Below are positions 7,460 through 15,471 of a stretch of DNA of 61,572 nucleotides, piece after piece; position 1 is the stretch's first letter, and each line of letters begins with the position of its first letter. Origin of the DNA: CAZDWZ01 sp964509425 (lineage in GTDB: Bacteria > Bdellovibrionota_C > UBA2361 > SZUA-149 > CAZDWZ01); NCBI GenBank assembly GCA_964509425.1, contig CAZDWZ010000020.1:1-61572 (forward strand), read 5' to 3'. The notes beneath the pieces were generated by a model. That model was not told the origin of the DNA. It worked only from the letters and a program-made list of their open reading frames with translations, and made no database searches. A program made the translations under genes and the position numbers.

Positions 7460-10400
7460 GGAAACGTATCTGCTTGAAACACCAGCATGTCACCTTCTTG
7501 TTCGCAGCCTTGCTCCATCTGGTTGCTATTGTCGACGCGACTTCCGCTCAGTCCCCCGGCGCGGCGGCTCAAATCAACCAAACAGCAGAGAAGATCAAAG
7601 AATTGTTGCGAGCTAATCCGAGCGCTTCCCCGGATGAGGAGCTGTCCAAACTCGCCGAAGACCGCGTGCAGCCGTATCTGAGGCAGAAATTCGAATCGGC
7701 GGAAAAGGCAAATGCGGAGTTCGACGGACTTCTTGAGAATGTGCACACTCTCGGTCCGGACATTGACGCTTTTATCCGCGACTCATTGGCTAAGCGCAGC
7801 TTCGATCCGAACGAGTTGGAGCAGCTGCGCACTCGTCTGCAGGAGATTCAGGACCGGTTCCGTCGGTTTGATTCTTCCTTCGTTGCCGACGTTGAAGAAA
7901 CTGCTGATGTGACAAATAACCTCTCTTCGCTCGAGTCGCATCATTTGCTCCACCTTGGCGAGCCGATCAGAGAATCGTTGCAGGCCGGACTCAAAGCGCC
8001 GGGAACTCTCGAAGAAAGCACCAAACGCGCCCTAGAACTGCGATATTTGACCATGGCCACCATCAGTTCGCTTGAGCAAAAGATCGCCTCGATAAATTCG
8101 ATGCTCGAGTCAGCCGACGCTATCCCACTCATTTCCTTCGCTCCCCCGCTTTTTACCTCGGACAAAAAGGCCTGGATGAAGCCGATTCCGAATGAATTGC
8201 GCGCCGATCCTGCGACCATGCTCTTAGACATCACCCCCGCTGCGAATCGTCGAAGCATCACCAAGTCCATCATCGGGACCTATGTTCAGTGCATGACGAA
8301 CAGAAAATTCTCTGCCTTGGATGAAAAGACTGGCTACGAGGTCTTTCGTGACGGGGTGTCTCAAGCCATCGCCGCAGCTCGACGAAGAGCTCATCCGCTC
8401 GGAACCCAATTGGCTGTTCTGGCTTTCGAAGGTCCGGAAGGAGGTATTCCCGCCCAAGGAGAACCAGGAGAAATCATAGTCGTACAGACAATGGAAGATG
8501 AAAAAAGCTATCACGACGCGATCGCCTACGCCTACGAGCAACTGTTTGATTTTACACTTTGGCTGGACACGACCGACCCAGACAAGCCCGTGCTGCTTGA
8601 GGGAAGCGGCTGCAACGGTTTCGATCTCGCTTCACTTCGACAGGTCAATACCTCACATCCTCGCAAGGGAATGGGACCTGCGCACATTCATTACGTCAAT
8701 GCTCTCATCCTGAAGAGATTAATCGAGGCTGAGTCCGCTTCAATTCTCGAAGACGCATCGTTTAACTATGACAGATTGGAAAGAATGCTCGGAGTACATT
8801 CTCCGCGGCTTCACGAGGAAAAAATGCGGCTGACCCAAGCTGCGACACAGGAAATTGATTCTCTGGTCTCGGACTTTCGTGCCATCCAATCGGTGCATGA
8901 AAGAGTAAACATCATGGTGCCGGAGGCGATAAAGGCAGTTCTCGACTCCTATCGCGAAAATCTCCGGAAGAATCTCAGTGAGCAGGCGGAAGAGGTCTTT
9001 CGGCTCCTCAAGTACCTCATCAAGGCGCGAGAGATTCATATCGAAGCTCTTCGAGATCTCGGAGCTATCGGCGCGCTTTTATTCGACGGTAAGGAGGATG
9101 AGTTTGTCCTCAAGCGGCTCGCCCGAACAGGGAAACTCCTCTCTATGGTTCGAACTCAACTCGAATCACTCGGCAATCCCTGCAAGAATAATGCCGAGAA
9201 ATGTACGGATCTTCTCGATAGGAAATCTCGAAAGGAGCTTTACGAGGAGTTTGAGATCGGATCTACCTCCGCCGATAGCTACGTTCAATCATTTGGAATC
9301 TTGGAGAAGGAAATTCAAGAGTTTCTTACAGCCTCCTCTTCCATGCGCTTTCGCGCAAAAATGGTGGCCGGTGTCGGCGCTACGGCACTTGCGGTCGGAG
9401 CTACCTTAGCAACGGGAGGAACGGCCAGCCCGACGCTTATCGGCGCGGTCACCTTCCTCACTGACGTGTCGGTCGCGACAGGTTTTGCCGTCCTTGACCT
9501 CAATTACGGTCGAAAGCGCGAGAATGTAAAACGTGATTTTGTTGTCGACGTTGCCGCTTCGGTTTCCTCTGCAACGATGGGCGGCTTGACCGCTAAGTTC
9601 TGGGCAAATCGGGTTGCGACAACGCGATTCATGCAACGCTTGGAAAGCGGAATGGTAACAAAACTGCCTGCCTTTTTTGCCGAGAGCTTCGTGCACGGCG
9701 CCATGCGAACGAACGCTGCTTTCCTGACTCGCTTTTATCTCTACCAAGGAAGAATTCCAAGTTCGCGTGAAGAATTGCGAGCACTCGGAAAAAGCATGCT
9801 GTTCGGAGGTGTCGTCGGAGGAGTTATCGGAGGCATGACCAGAGCAAGCATTTCGTTTTACGGAATGGCGGCGTTCTCAAACCGTATCGGGCAGGGAAGA
9901 GTCGATACGCTAAATAAACAATCCTTCAACAGCGCCCCTACGAAAGTTGAGCTCCCGAAAGGACTGACGCCTGAGCAGCAAATGCAGTTCATCACCGAAA
10001 GAGTCGGCGGAGGCACAGGACCAGGTGCAATATTTTTAGCGATTGTTCCTCCAGCCGGAAGATTCAATCGGTTGTTGAGCCCGGTTCACTATCAGCTTAT
10101 CTACAAGACTGTTGACGGGACCTGGCAGCGGCTTCACGCCTCTCCTTTTGTCACGTTGCACTCACAGGCGCTCAATAAGCTCGATCGAGGAGTGTTCTTT
10201 AAAATTGATCTCACTCAGGGGCAGCGCGAACAACTCTTACGTTTGGCAAGCGGCGCGAAATCTCATTCTGGTGAAGCATGTCATACAGCGTTTTATAATC
10301 GACGCATCGAAGAAGGCTGCACCAAGGCCAGTTGTCAGGCACTTCAGCAGATAGGTATTCAGGCCGGCCCGGCACCGACGGTGAGCGCCACCGGTCTTTT

Positions 10401-10767
10401 TTATAATATTCTTCATCATGGCTTTAAAGACGCCGCAGGAAACCCGATCAAGTCATCGATTTATACCTTTGGATCCGGAAGCTCGGAGGCCATTTTTAAG
10501 TGGGCCGCGAATGGAAACGTCTCCGCCGATTTGAGAATTGGGACACTCCCCTTATTTTACGCCTCGCTTATGGGCGGATTGTTGCAGACTCCGGCGAAGC
10601 CCATAAACGTACGAGTCCTCCCGCGCGTTCCCGTACTCGGCGAACTCGATGAAGCACCGGCCGTGGTGTGGCCGCTCGCAATTTCCGGCTGGGCCCTTGG
10701 ACAGACGGTGGAGCCTGGAAATGCACTCGGAAAGTCTAATTTTTTCTTCGTTCCTCCGCCGAAGTAA
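7456..10767 (+). CDS. large secreted/envelope protein with possible C-terminal hydrolase domain
   Basis: 1103 aa. Signal peptide 1-32 (ends SAQ). Residues 35-640 are highly charged and helical, probably coiled coil. About 640-715 is hydrophobic (ATALAVGATLATGG, then VTFLTDVSVATGFAVLDL), and a second glycine-rich hydrophobic stretch (FGGVVGGVIGGMTRAS) lies near 780; these could be membrane-inserting segments. The C-terminal domain has PVHYQLIY (H878), then GEACHTAFYN (C942) and a following EEGC. The order His then Cys-His-x-x-Phe resembles circularly permuted papain-like (LRAT/NlpC-type) domains; this is a motif-level inference. It is coupled to the Pro/Thr-rich gene upstream, and a repeat begins right after its stop codon. 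Confidence 0.7.
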   Translation: MRKRICLKHQHVTFLFAALLHLVAIVDATSAQSPGAAAQINQTAEKIKELLRANPSASPDEELSKLAEDRVQPYLRQKFESAEKANAEFDGLLENVHTLGPDIDAFIRDSLAKRSFDPNELEQLRTRLQEIQDRFRRFDSSFVADVEETADVTNNLSSLESHHLLHLGEPIRESLQAGLKAPGTLEESTKRALELRYLTMATISSLEQKIASINSMLESADAIPLISFAPPLFTSDKKAWMKPIPNELRADPATMLLDITPAANRRSITKSIIGTYVQCMTNRKFSALDEKTGYEVFRDGVSQAIAAARRRAHPLGTQLAVLAFEGPEGGIPAQGEPGEIIVVQTMEDEKSYHDAIAYAYEQLFDFTLWLDTTDPDKPVLLEGSGCNGFDLASLRQVNTSHPRKGMGPAHIHYVNALILKRLIEAESASILEDASFNYDRLERMLGVHSPRLHEEKMRLTQAATQEIDSLVSDFRAIQSVHERVNIMVPEAIKAVLDSYRENLRKNLSEQAEEVFRLLKYLIKAREIHIEALRDLGAIGALLFDGKEDEFVLKRLARTGKLLSMVRTQLESLGNPCKNNAEKCTDLLDRKSRKELYEEFEIGSTSADSYVQSFGILEKEIQEFLTASSSMRFRAKMVAGVGATALAVGATLATGGTASPTLIGAVTFLTDVSVATGFAVLDLNYGRKRENVKRDFVVDVAASVSSATMGGLTAKFWANRVATTRFMQRLESGMVTKLPAFFAESFVHGAMRTNAAFLTRFYLYQGRIPSSREELRALGKSMLFGGVVGGVIGGMTRASISFYGMAAFSNRIGQGRVDTLNKQSFNSAPTKVELPKGLTPEQQMQFITERVGGGTGPGAIFLAIVPPAGRFNRLLSPVHYQLIYKTVDGTWQRLHASPFVTLHSQALNKLDRGVFFKIDLTQGQREQLLRLASGAKSHSGEACHTAFYNRRIEEGCTKASCQALQQIGIQAGPAPTVSATGLFYNILHHGFKDAAGNPIKSSIYTFGSGSSEAIFKWAANGNVSADLRIGTLPLFYASLMGGLLQTPAKPINVRVLPRVPVLGELDEAPAVVWPLAISGWALGQTVEPGNALGKSNFFFVPPPK

Positions 10768-10975
10768 TTCGGCGTCGATCTCCTTCGCAGGCTCATACGA
10801 TCGAGAAAAAGCCCACTCCCAGGGAAGCATTCCTGAAATATTCCTATAGCGCTCCTGGCCAATAAACCGAGGAGCGCGGATATGCCCACACGCACCGATT
10901 CACCGAGGATACATTCAACTTTTTGAGCGACTCGAGCCGTCTTTCACGTGGAGCTTATCGGACGCTTCAGTCTCA
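10768..10975 (+). mobile_element. type A MITE (RAYT-element deletion derivative)
   Basis: Begins immediately after the TAA of the preceding gene with a left-end interior (GCGTCGATCTCCTTCGCAGG), carries the leader hairpin GCGCTCCTGG...CGAGGAGCGC at 10849-10877, then jumps to the right-end part (CACGTGGAGCTTATCGGACGC). All of the transposase gene is deleted. Confidence 0.75.
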
Positions 10976-11182
10976 CCTCTCTCTCAGAATTCTCTCTTGA
11001 ATATCCGGTAGACTCACCTTCGTGGATACGAGGCCATAATTCTGTTTTCCAATGACGCTTTTTCTCATCTCAAGTCGTGATTTTGCATCTAACGGCGCCT
11101 TCCCCTGAACCGCTCCATTGTGGCTCACGGGGGTGCAACCCCGGTACGCATCTGATGTTCCAAACAGAAAGGTTGGGTGTCC

Positions 11183-11618
11183 GATGAGCTCGAAAGTCCG
11201 AACGGAGCTGTTCCACTGCAACGCGACGGAAGTGAAGGTGCGGGTGGATCTCGCGTGGGACGCCGCTGGCGTCTTGTGCGGAGAAATCCGCGTATCGCAG
11301 GCACGCGTCGAACTGTGGAAGTTCCCGATCGAAATCGCCATGGATGACCGGCCCAAGGACGACCCGAGCGAAATCCTGTCGTCGCAGCGGACGCTCATCG
11401 GGGACGACATCCCGGTGGAATCCAAGCCGATCGACGGCGGTCGAGCCTGCATCCGCCGTACTGCGACATGCTTCGAGCTCCTGGTGACGAAGGAAGTCGC
11501 TCCGGCGTCGATGTTCCGCGGCTCGTTGAGCCCCGCCGTGACAGCGAAGGACGTCGACATGCTGGCGATCGACGTCGTCGGGTCCTGGGGGATAATCATG
11601 GCACCGGAGTCGGAGTAA
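11183..11618 (+). CDS. small GC-rich orphan protein
   Basis: 145 aa from ATG 11183; the frame is open upstream to 11118. The protein looks beta-rich and hydrophilic (VKVRVDLAWDAAGVLCGEIRV) with no signal peptide. It is clearly GC-rich in third positions, unlike the neighbours. The island is bracketed by GGGGTGCAACCCC at 11129-11141 and CGGGTTGCACCCCG at 11659-11672, and a nested inverted repeat follows the gene. A 319-aa antisense frame is judged a shadow. No family was recognised; a foreign origin is inferred from composition. Confidence 0.5.
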
Positions 11619-11626
11619 CGGGGTGG

Positions 11627-11698
11627 ATAGAGGTTCGTGGTGCAATTCGAAGTGGCGGCCGGGTTGCACCCCGAACTGCCAACTCCGTGAACCTCGCG
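11627..11698. terminator. nested inverted repeat after GC-rich gene
   Basis: Outer arms GAGGTTC...GAACCTC and inner arms GGTGCAA...TTGCACC can fold into one long imperfect hairpin directly after the gene at 11183-11618. No U-tract is present. Confidence 0.4.
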
Positions 11699-11848
11699 AT
11701 TCAAAATTTGTTTCTCTAGGAGGAGAACAAATGGGTAGCGGAGGTGCGCGTGTCACATTCCAGAAAACTTTTTCGTCAAATTCGCGGATTCCGGCTCGGA
11801 CGCTTTGAGGATAAGGGGACGGGTTCCTCGACAAACGCCTCACGAGCA

Positions 11849-12526
11849 CTAAGAAGAAAGGAGTCGCGTCGCGGCGACCAAACCGATCGCCAGGAATACA
11901 AGGCCGATAGTCACGTCGATTCTTCTGAAGCGAATTTTCTCCTCGGCCGGATCGGCATTTCGAAAGTATTGCACAATTCCGAGCACCCAGAGAAAGTTCC
12001 CGACTCCGAAAGAAACCGACATCAAGCAATAGTAGGCATTGGTTTCGGGAATGAGCTGGCTATTGATGAGAATTGCGGCCATGTACGCGTACGCCGGTAG
12101 AAAGGTTGGAACGACGATGTGCGTCAAGGCCAGTGCACAGCCGAGAACGTAGGGGTGAAGCGTGCGATTGCCGGTAGGGAGACTCGACGCTTGGACCTCC
12201 TTCTGATGATCGGATTCAAAGAAGAGTTTGTACACGGCAAATCCAATCATTGCGGCGACGAACAAGCCTTCCAGAGCTTTCATCGTCATCGGGTTCGTTT
12301 CAATAAAGCTGTGAAGCGCTCGATACGCAGCCGACGCGGAATACATGGCTAACAAACCATAGATGACGTCAAGCGTGGCGCTTCCTGCCCCAACCCAAAG
12401 TGCTCTTCGCGACTCCCCCTGCGAGAGGTAGTGGAGGATTGTGAGATTTATGACGCCCGGCGGAGTTGCCAAAACGATCCCCGAGGCGAGACCGATAAGA
12501 ATCGTCAGAATTGCGGAGATGATCAC
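11849..12526 (-). CDS. LysE/RhtB-like transporter
   Basis: 225 aa from a GTG at 12526 that overlaps the TGA of the upstream CapA-like gene (GTGA), so translation is coupled. Six hydrophobic segments. The first carries ATPPGVINL followed by a G-x-x-A-W-G-like segment, as in LysE-family exporters of amino acids or small metabolites, although the usual PGP is replaced by PPG. An in-frame ATG at 12550 would lie inside the upstream gene and is less likely. Co-translation with a CapA-like protein suggests a shared surface-polymer or export role; substrate unknown. Confidence 0.7.
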   Translation of the reverse strand: MIISAILTILIGLASGIVLATPPGVINLTILHYLSQGESRRALWVGAGSATLDVIYGLLAMYSASAAYRALHSFIETNPMTMKALEGLFVAAMIGFAVYKLFFESDHQKEVQASSLPTGNRTLHPYVLGCALALTHIVVPTFLPAYAYMAAILINSQLIPETNAYYCLMSVSFGVGNFLWVLGIVQYFRNADPAEEKIRFRRIDVTIGLVFLAIGLVAATRLLSS

Positions 12527-14010
12527 TGGTCTGCCTCGAATCGCTCGCAAACGATACGATAGTCACTCTCATGCGGTCCCCTCTGCAGATCGAACTGCGT
12601 CATTTGATCGCAGAGATGGCGAATAAGATAGGATGCGGCAGCCCGGTTCCGCGGAAAGCTTTTGTCGATACGAGCCTGATTGTCCTGAAAATAAGACTTA
12701 AGCAAGTGCAGCTCCTTTCGGCCACGGTTGTGGATGGAGAGGGCATTGTAGACAAACTCCGATTTCGGGAGCTGCCAATCGACTCGCTGGGTGTTGGGAC
12801 ATCGAAAGACCTCAACCGACTGAATGACTCCAAATTTCGGCTCCCAGAACAACATTGCGGTGATGAAATTGCCGAGCGAATAGTGAATCAGCGCCTTCCG
12901 CGGAGCCCCTCGTCCTTTGATGCACGCACGACTGAGATGAGGATCGGTTCTCACCAACTCAGCCAGCGCTGATGGGAGCTGCTCCTCGTAGCCATTCACA
13001 AAGCAAATTTCAGAGGGCTGCACCACATGGGAGTGCCCACCGACTATCAAATCGAAACCCAAGGCTGCAAAGATCTTCCCAAGTTCGGTCTGCGCACCCG
13101 TCGGATAAAGCTCAAACTCATGACCCCAATGCACAGAAAGGATCTTGAAATCCACTTGCGCGTCTTCCATCTCATCGACCGCCGAGTCGAGTGCGGTTGT
13201 GTCGACTGAGGCAGCGACGGGAGCGGGAGCAAGCCCAGGCAACACGTTCAGATGGAGAGAGGATTGATATCGTGGATCATTATACCCAAAACACGTCGCA
13301 TAGAACCCGAATCGGATTCCATTTCTCTCAAAGATAACTGGCCTTGATTCTCTCTCGGTCGCATGAAGCCCGGAGTGTTGAATTCCGAGCTCCTCTAAAA
13401 CACGAATCGTATCGAGGGCTCCGGAATCGCCTTTATCAAAGACGTGATTATTCGCGAATGAAACGGCGGTGAAGATGTTCCGGTTTTTCGATTCATCATG
13501 AAATGCAGTCAGGAGCCTAATGTCCGAGTTGAAGCGGGCGGCATCAATCTTATACCATTCAACCGGAGGTAAACTTCGGTCGATTGGCGTTTCGAGGTTG
13601 CCGAGGAGAACGTCAAAGTCTCTGAGATATGCCTTCACAGCGGGATCAAGGAAGCTATCCCAGTTCGTTCGGACCCACATCATATCGCCCACAGCAGCAA
13701 GCCTCACAGAATGTTCTGCGGGCGATGCAACAAACGGGGTTCTGCGGATAGTTGAAAAGAGTTTTCGTTGTGCGTTGAAATGCCCAAGCAGCTCATCACA
13801 GACTTCGAAATTTTTTTTACGATATTTCCGCGCATACCAAAAGATTCGCCATGGCCTCCGGAGAGTGTACTCGATCGGATGGCCCTCCGCCCGGTAGACT
13901 TTCCATGCTTGGATTTTTCGTCCTTGATCAACCACTCGGAACGCAAAAAGCCAGCACCACAGAAGGGGACAAAGGATTGCCGCCAACACTGCAAGAACGA
14001 GAGGGACCAT
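12523..14010 (-). CDS. CapA-family protein (PGA_cap metallophosphatase-like)
   Basis: 495 aa. N-terminal membrane anchor (residues 1-25), a basic linker, then a CapA/PGA_cap domain from about 100 to 400. Metal-site motifs of the calcineurin-like fold are visible: VGDMMW (D109), GNLETP (N138, E140), FANNHVFDKG (N188, H189), VHWGHEFE (H294, H297) and GGHSHVVQP (H326, H328). Relatives take part in capsule or poly-gamma-glutamate synthesis, but no PgsB/PgsC partner is nearby. It overlaps the LysE-like gene by 4 bases. Confidence 0.9.
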   Translation of the reverse strand: MVPLVLAVLAAILCPLLWCWLFAFRVVDQGRKIQAWKVYRAEGHPIEYTLRRPWRIFWYARKYRKKNFEVCDELLGHFNAQRKLFSTIRRTPFVASPAEHSVRLAAVGDMMWVRTNWDSFLDPAVKAYLRDFDVLLGNLETPIDRSLPPVEWYKIDAARFNSDIRLLTAFHDESKNRNIFTAVSFANNHVFDKGDSGALDTIRVLEELGIQHSGLHATERESRPVIFERNGIRFGFYATCFGYNDPRYQSSLHLNVLPGLAPAPVAASVDTTALDSAVDEMEDAQVDFKILSVHWGHEFELYPTGAQTELGKIFAALGFDLIVGGHSHVVQPSEICFVNGYEEQLPSALAELVRTDPHLSRACIKGRGAPRKALIHYSLGNFITAMLFWEPKFGVIQSVEVFRCPNTQRVDWQLPKSEFVYNALSIHNRGRKELHLLKSYFQDNQARIDKSFPRNRAAASYLIRHLCDQMTQFDLQRGPHESDYRIVCERFEADQ

Positions 14011-14130
14011 GGTCTTTCTATCGGTCGTGAGACCGTGGCTCTTCAGTTCGATTGAAGATTTGGGTCGAGGAACGCCATGATCGAGGCCGTGGGAGTCTCA
14101 CAAAACCCCTACAATTCTAGATAAAGTTCC

Positions 14131-14422
14131 GGTTTGTGCGATCTTCCACATGGAGCTTATCGTAAGCCTGGGATTCAGAGCGCAGAAGTGAATCGTGACG
14201 TAATCAGAACGCATCGTTCGCAGGATTATTAGGGCCCCATACTGCTGGACTCGGATACTTCGCTGCCGCGGTCGGCATTCCCAACCCCATACGAATTCAC
14301 GAAATCCGTCGTCTGAGGAAACATCCCAGAATCCTACTGAAAACGCTCCTGAACACCAGGAATCCGAGCGATTCGTGCTCTCTTTCGCGTCGAGCGTATC
14401 GGACGCTCCGAGCAGAAGGAGA
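14131..14422 (+). mobile_element. degenerate type A repeat remnants
   Basis: CACATGGAGCTTATCG at 14147-14162 and a hairpin-plus-right-end segment at 14340-14422 (CGCTCCTG..., GAGCGTATCGGACGCTCCGAG) are diverged RAYT-element pieces filling the gap 14011-14524. Confidence 0.55.
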
Positions 14423-14524
14423 ACGACTCCGAAAAAACTGCTAGAGACCGAGGAAGCAAGCTCTTTTCTCGCTGTTTAACGAATCACCATCTGCTAGTAT
14501 CGCTGAAACCTTGGGATTCCCGCT

Positions 14525-15079
14525 ATGAGAATTTGGCAAATCACGCTCTGCTGTTCCATTGTTTTCACCGCGCCGCCGGCCGTATGCGACACGAAGCTCC
14601 CCACAGACTTCTGGGTAAAATCTTTATATTCGAATGCCCGGCATCCACCGGCGACCGAAACAGAGATACGAGAGACGGAGCGGCGCCTCGGAGTGACTTT
14701 CCCTCCTTCCTTTCGCGAACTCTATCAGCAGCAAAACGGCGGCGGTGTGATGAAGCCCGTATATCATGATAAGGCAGGCGCCAAACCGGAATACCCTCTC
14801 ATTGACGGCTTGATGAAGCTTCAGGGACTCGAGAGCATGAAAGAACTCGCCGAGAGCATCGACTTCGGCGACACTCCCGATTGGACAAGGTTCCTCAAGC
14901 AATCTGAGAAGCTGATCGTGTTGTCACGGCACGGCATCGAAGTGATCCTTTGCTTCGATTATCGCAAGAACTCCAGCGAGCCTGAGGTAGTCCTCTATGA
15001 AACCTTTGACGAGCCAAAAGAGGTCCTGCGGACGACATCGTTTTCCGAATTTCTTAAACGACTGGCGAAAGAAGAGTAG
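14525..15079 (+). CDS. exported SMI1/KNR4 (SUKH) domain protein
   Basis: 184 aa. Signal peptide 1-22 (ending AVCD). The rest fits an SMI1/KNR4 domain: helix ATETEIRETERRLGVTFPPS with the family's LP/FPxS-FRELY-x-x-xNGG pattern, then a strand (EVILCFDYRKN) and an acidic C-terminal helix (FSEFLKRLAKEE). SUKH proteins are mostly cytoplasmic immunity proteins of polymorphic toxin systems. An exported one is unusual and would fit immunity in the periplasm or a scaffold role. No cognate toxin is adjacent; the convergent neighbour is an 893-aa secreted orphan. Confidence 0.75.
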   Translation: MRIWQITLCCSIVFTAPPAVCDTKLPTDFWVKSLYSNARHPPATETEIRETERRLGVTFPPSFRELYQQQNGGGVMKPVYHDKAGAKPEYPLIDGLMKLQGLESMKELAESIDFGDTPDWTRFLKQSEKLIVLSRHGIEVILCFDYRKNSSEPEVVLYETFDEPKEVLRTTSFSEFLKRLAKEE

Positions 15080-15120
15080 GAAAGAGCAGCGGCCGACTGC
15101 TGGAGCAGGCCCCTCTTTTT

Positions 15121-15460
15121 CCGAATATCGTATTCTGGGGGCCTCCGATATCTCCTCCGCAGACGTATTCGAATCGAAGAAAGGGCTCTCGCCGAAGGAA
15201 ACGCTGCACAAACTTTTGCCGATAACCTAGCTGGCTACAAAAATGAGGAGAGCGGATGCCTCTCAAAGCTCGTCGCGCGGCGAATCCTTCCTCCTCCCGA
15301 TTCTCTCTTGACGAATCCCGTCGAAGGAGTCCCTCCATCGCGAACTCGTTCGATGATCTCGACCACCACACCCAAGAGTTTGCCGAAGATACCTTGAAGT
15401 TTTCAGACGGCTCGAGCCATCTTTCACTCTAGGCTTATCGGACGCCCTGAGGAAAAGATT
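15121..15460 (+). mobile_element. type A MITE with both ends
   Basis: Left end GAATATCGTATTCTGGGGGC at 15123-15142, right end GGCTTATCGGACGCCCTGAG at 15433-15452, about 340 bases, no coding capacity. It sits between two convergent genes (stops at 15079 and 15472). Confidence 0.8.
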
Positions 15461-15471
15461 ATTGGCTTTAC

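Noticed and set aside
11070..12029. 319-aa open frame on the minus strand
   Set aside because: It is antisense to the GC-rich gene at 11183 and runs into the LysE-like gene in another frame; Arg-rich composition without motifs fits a shadow frame.
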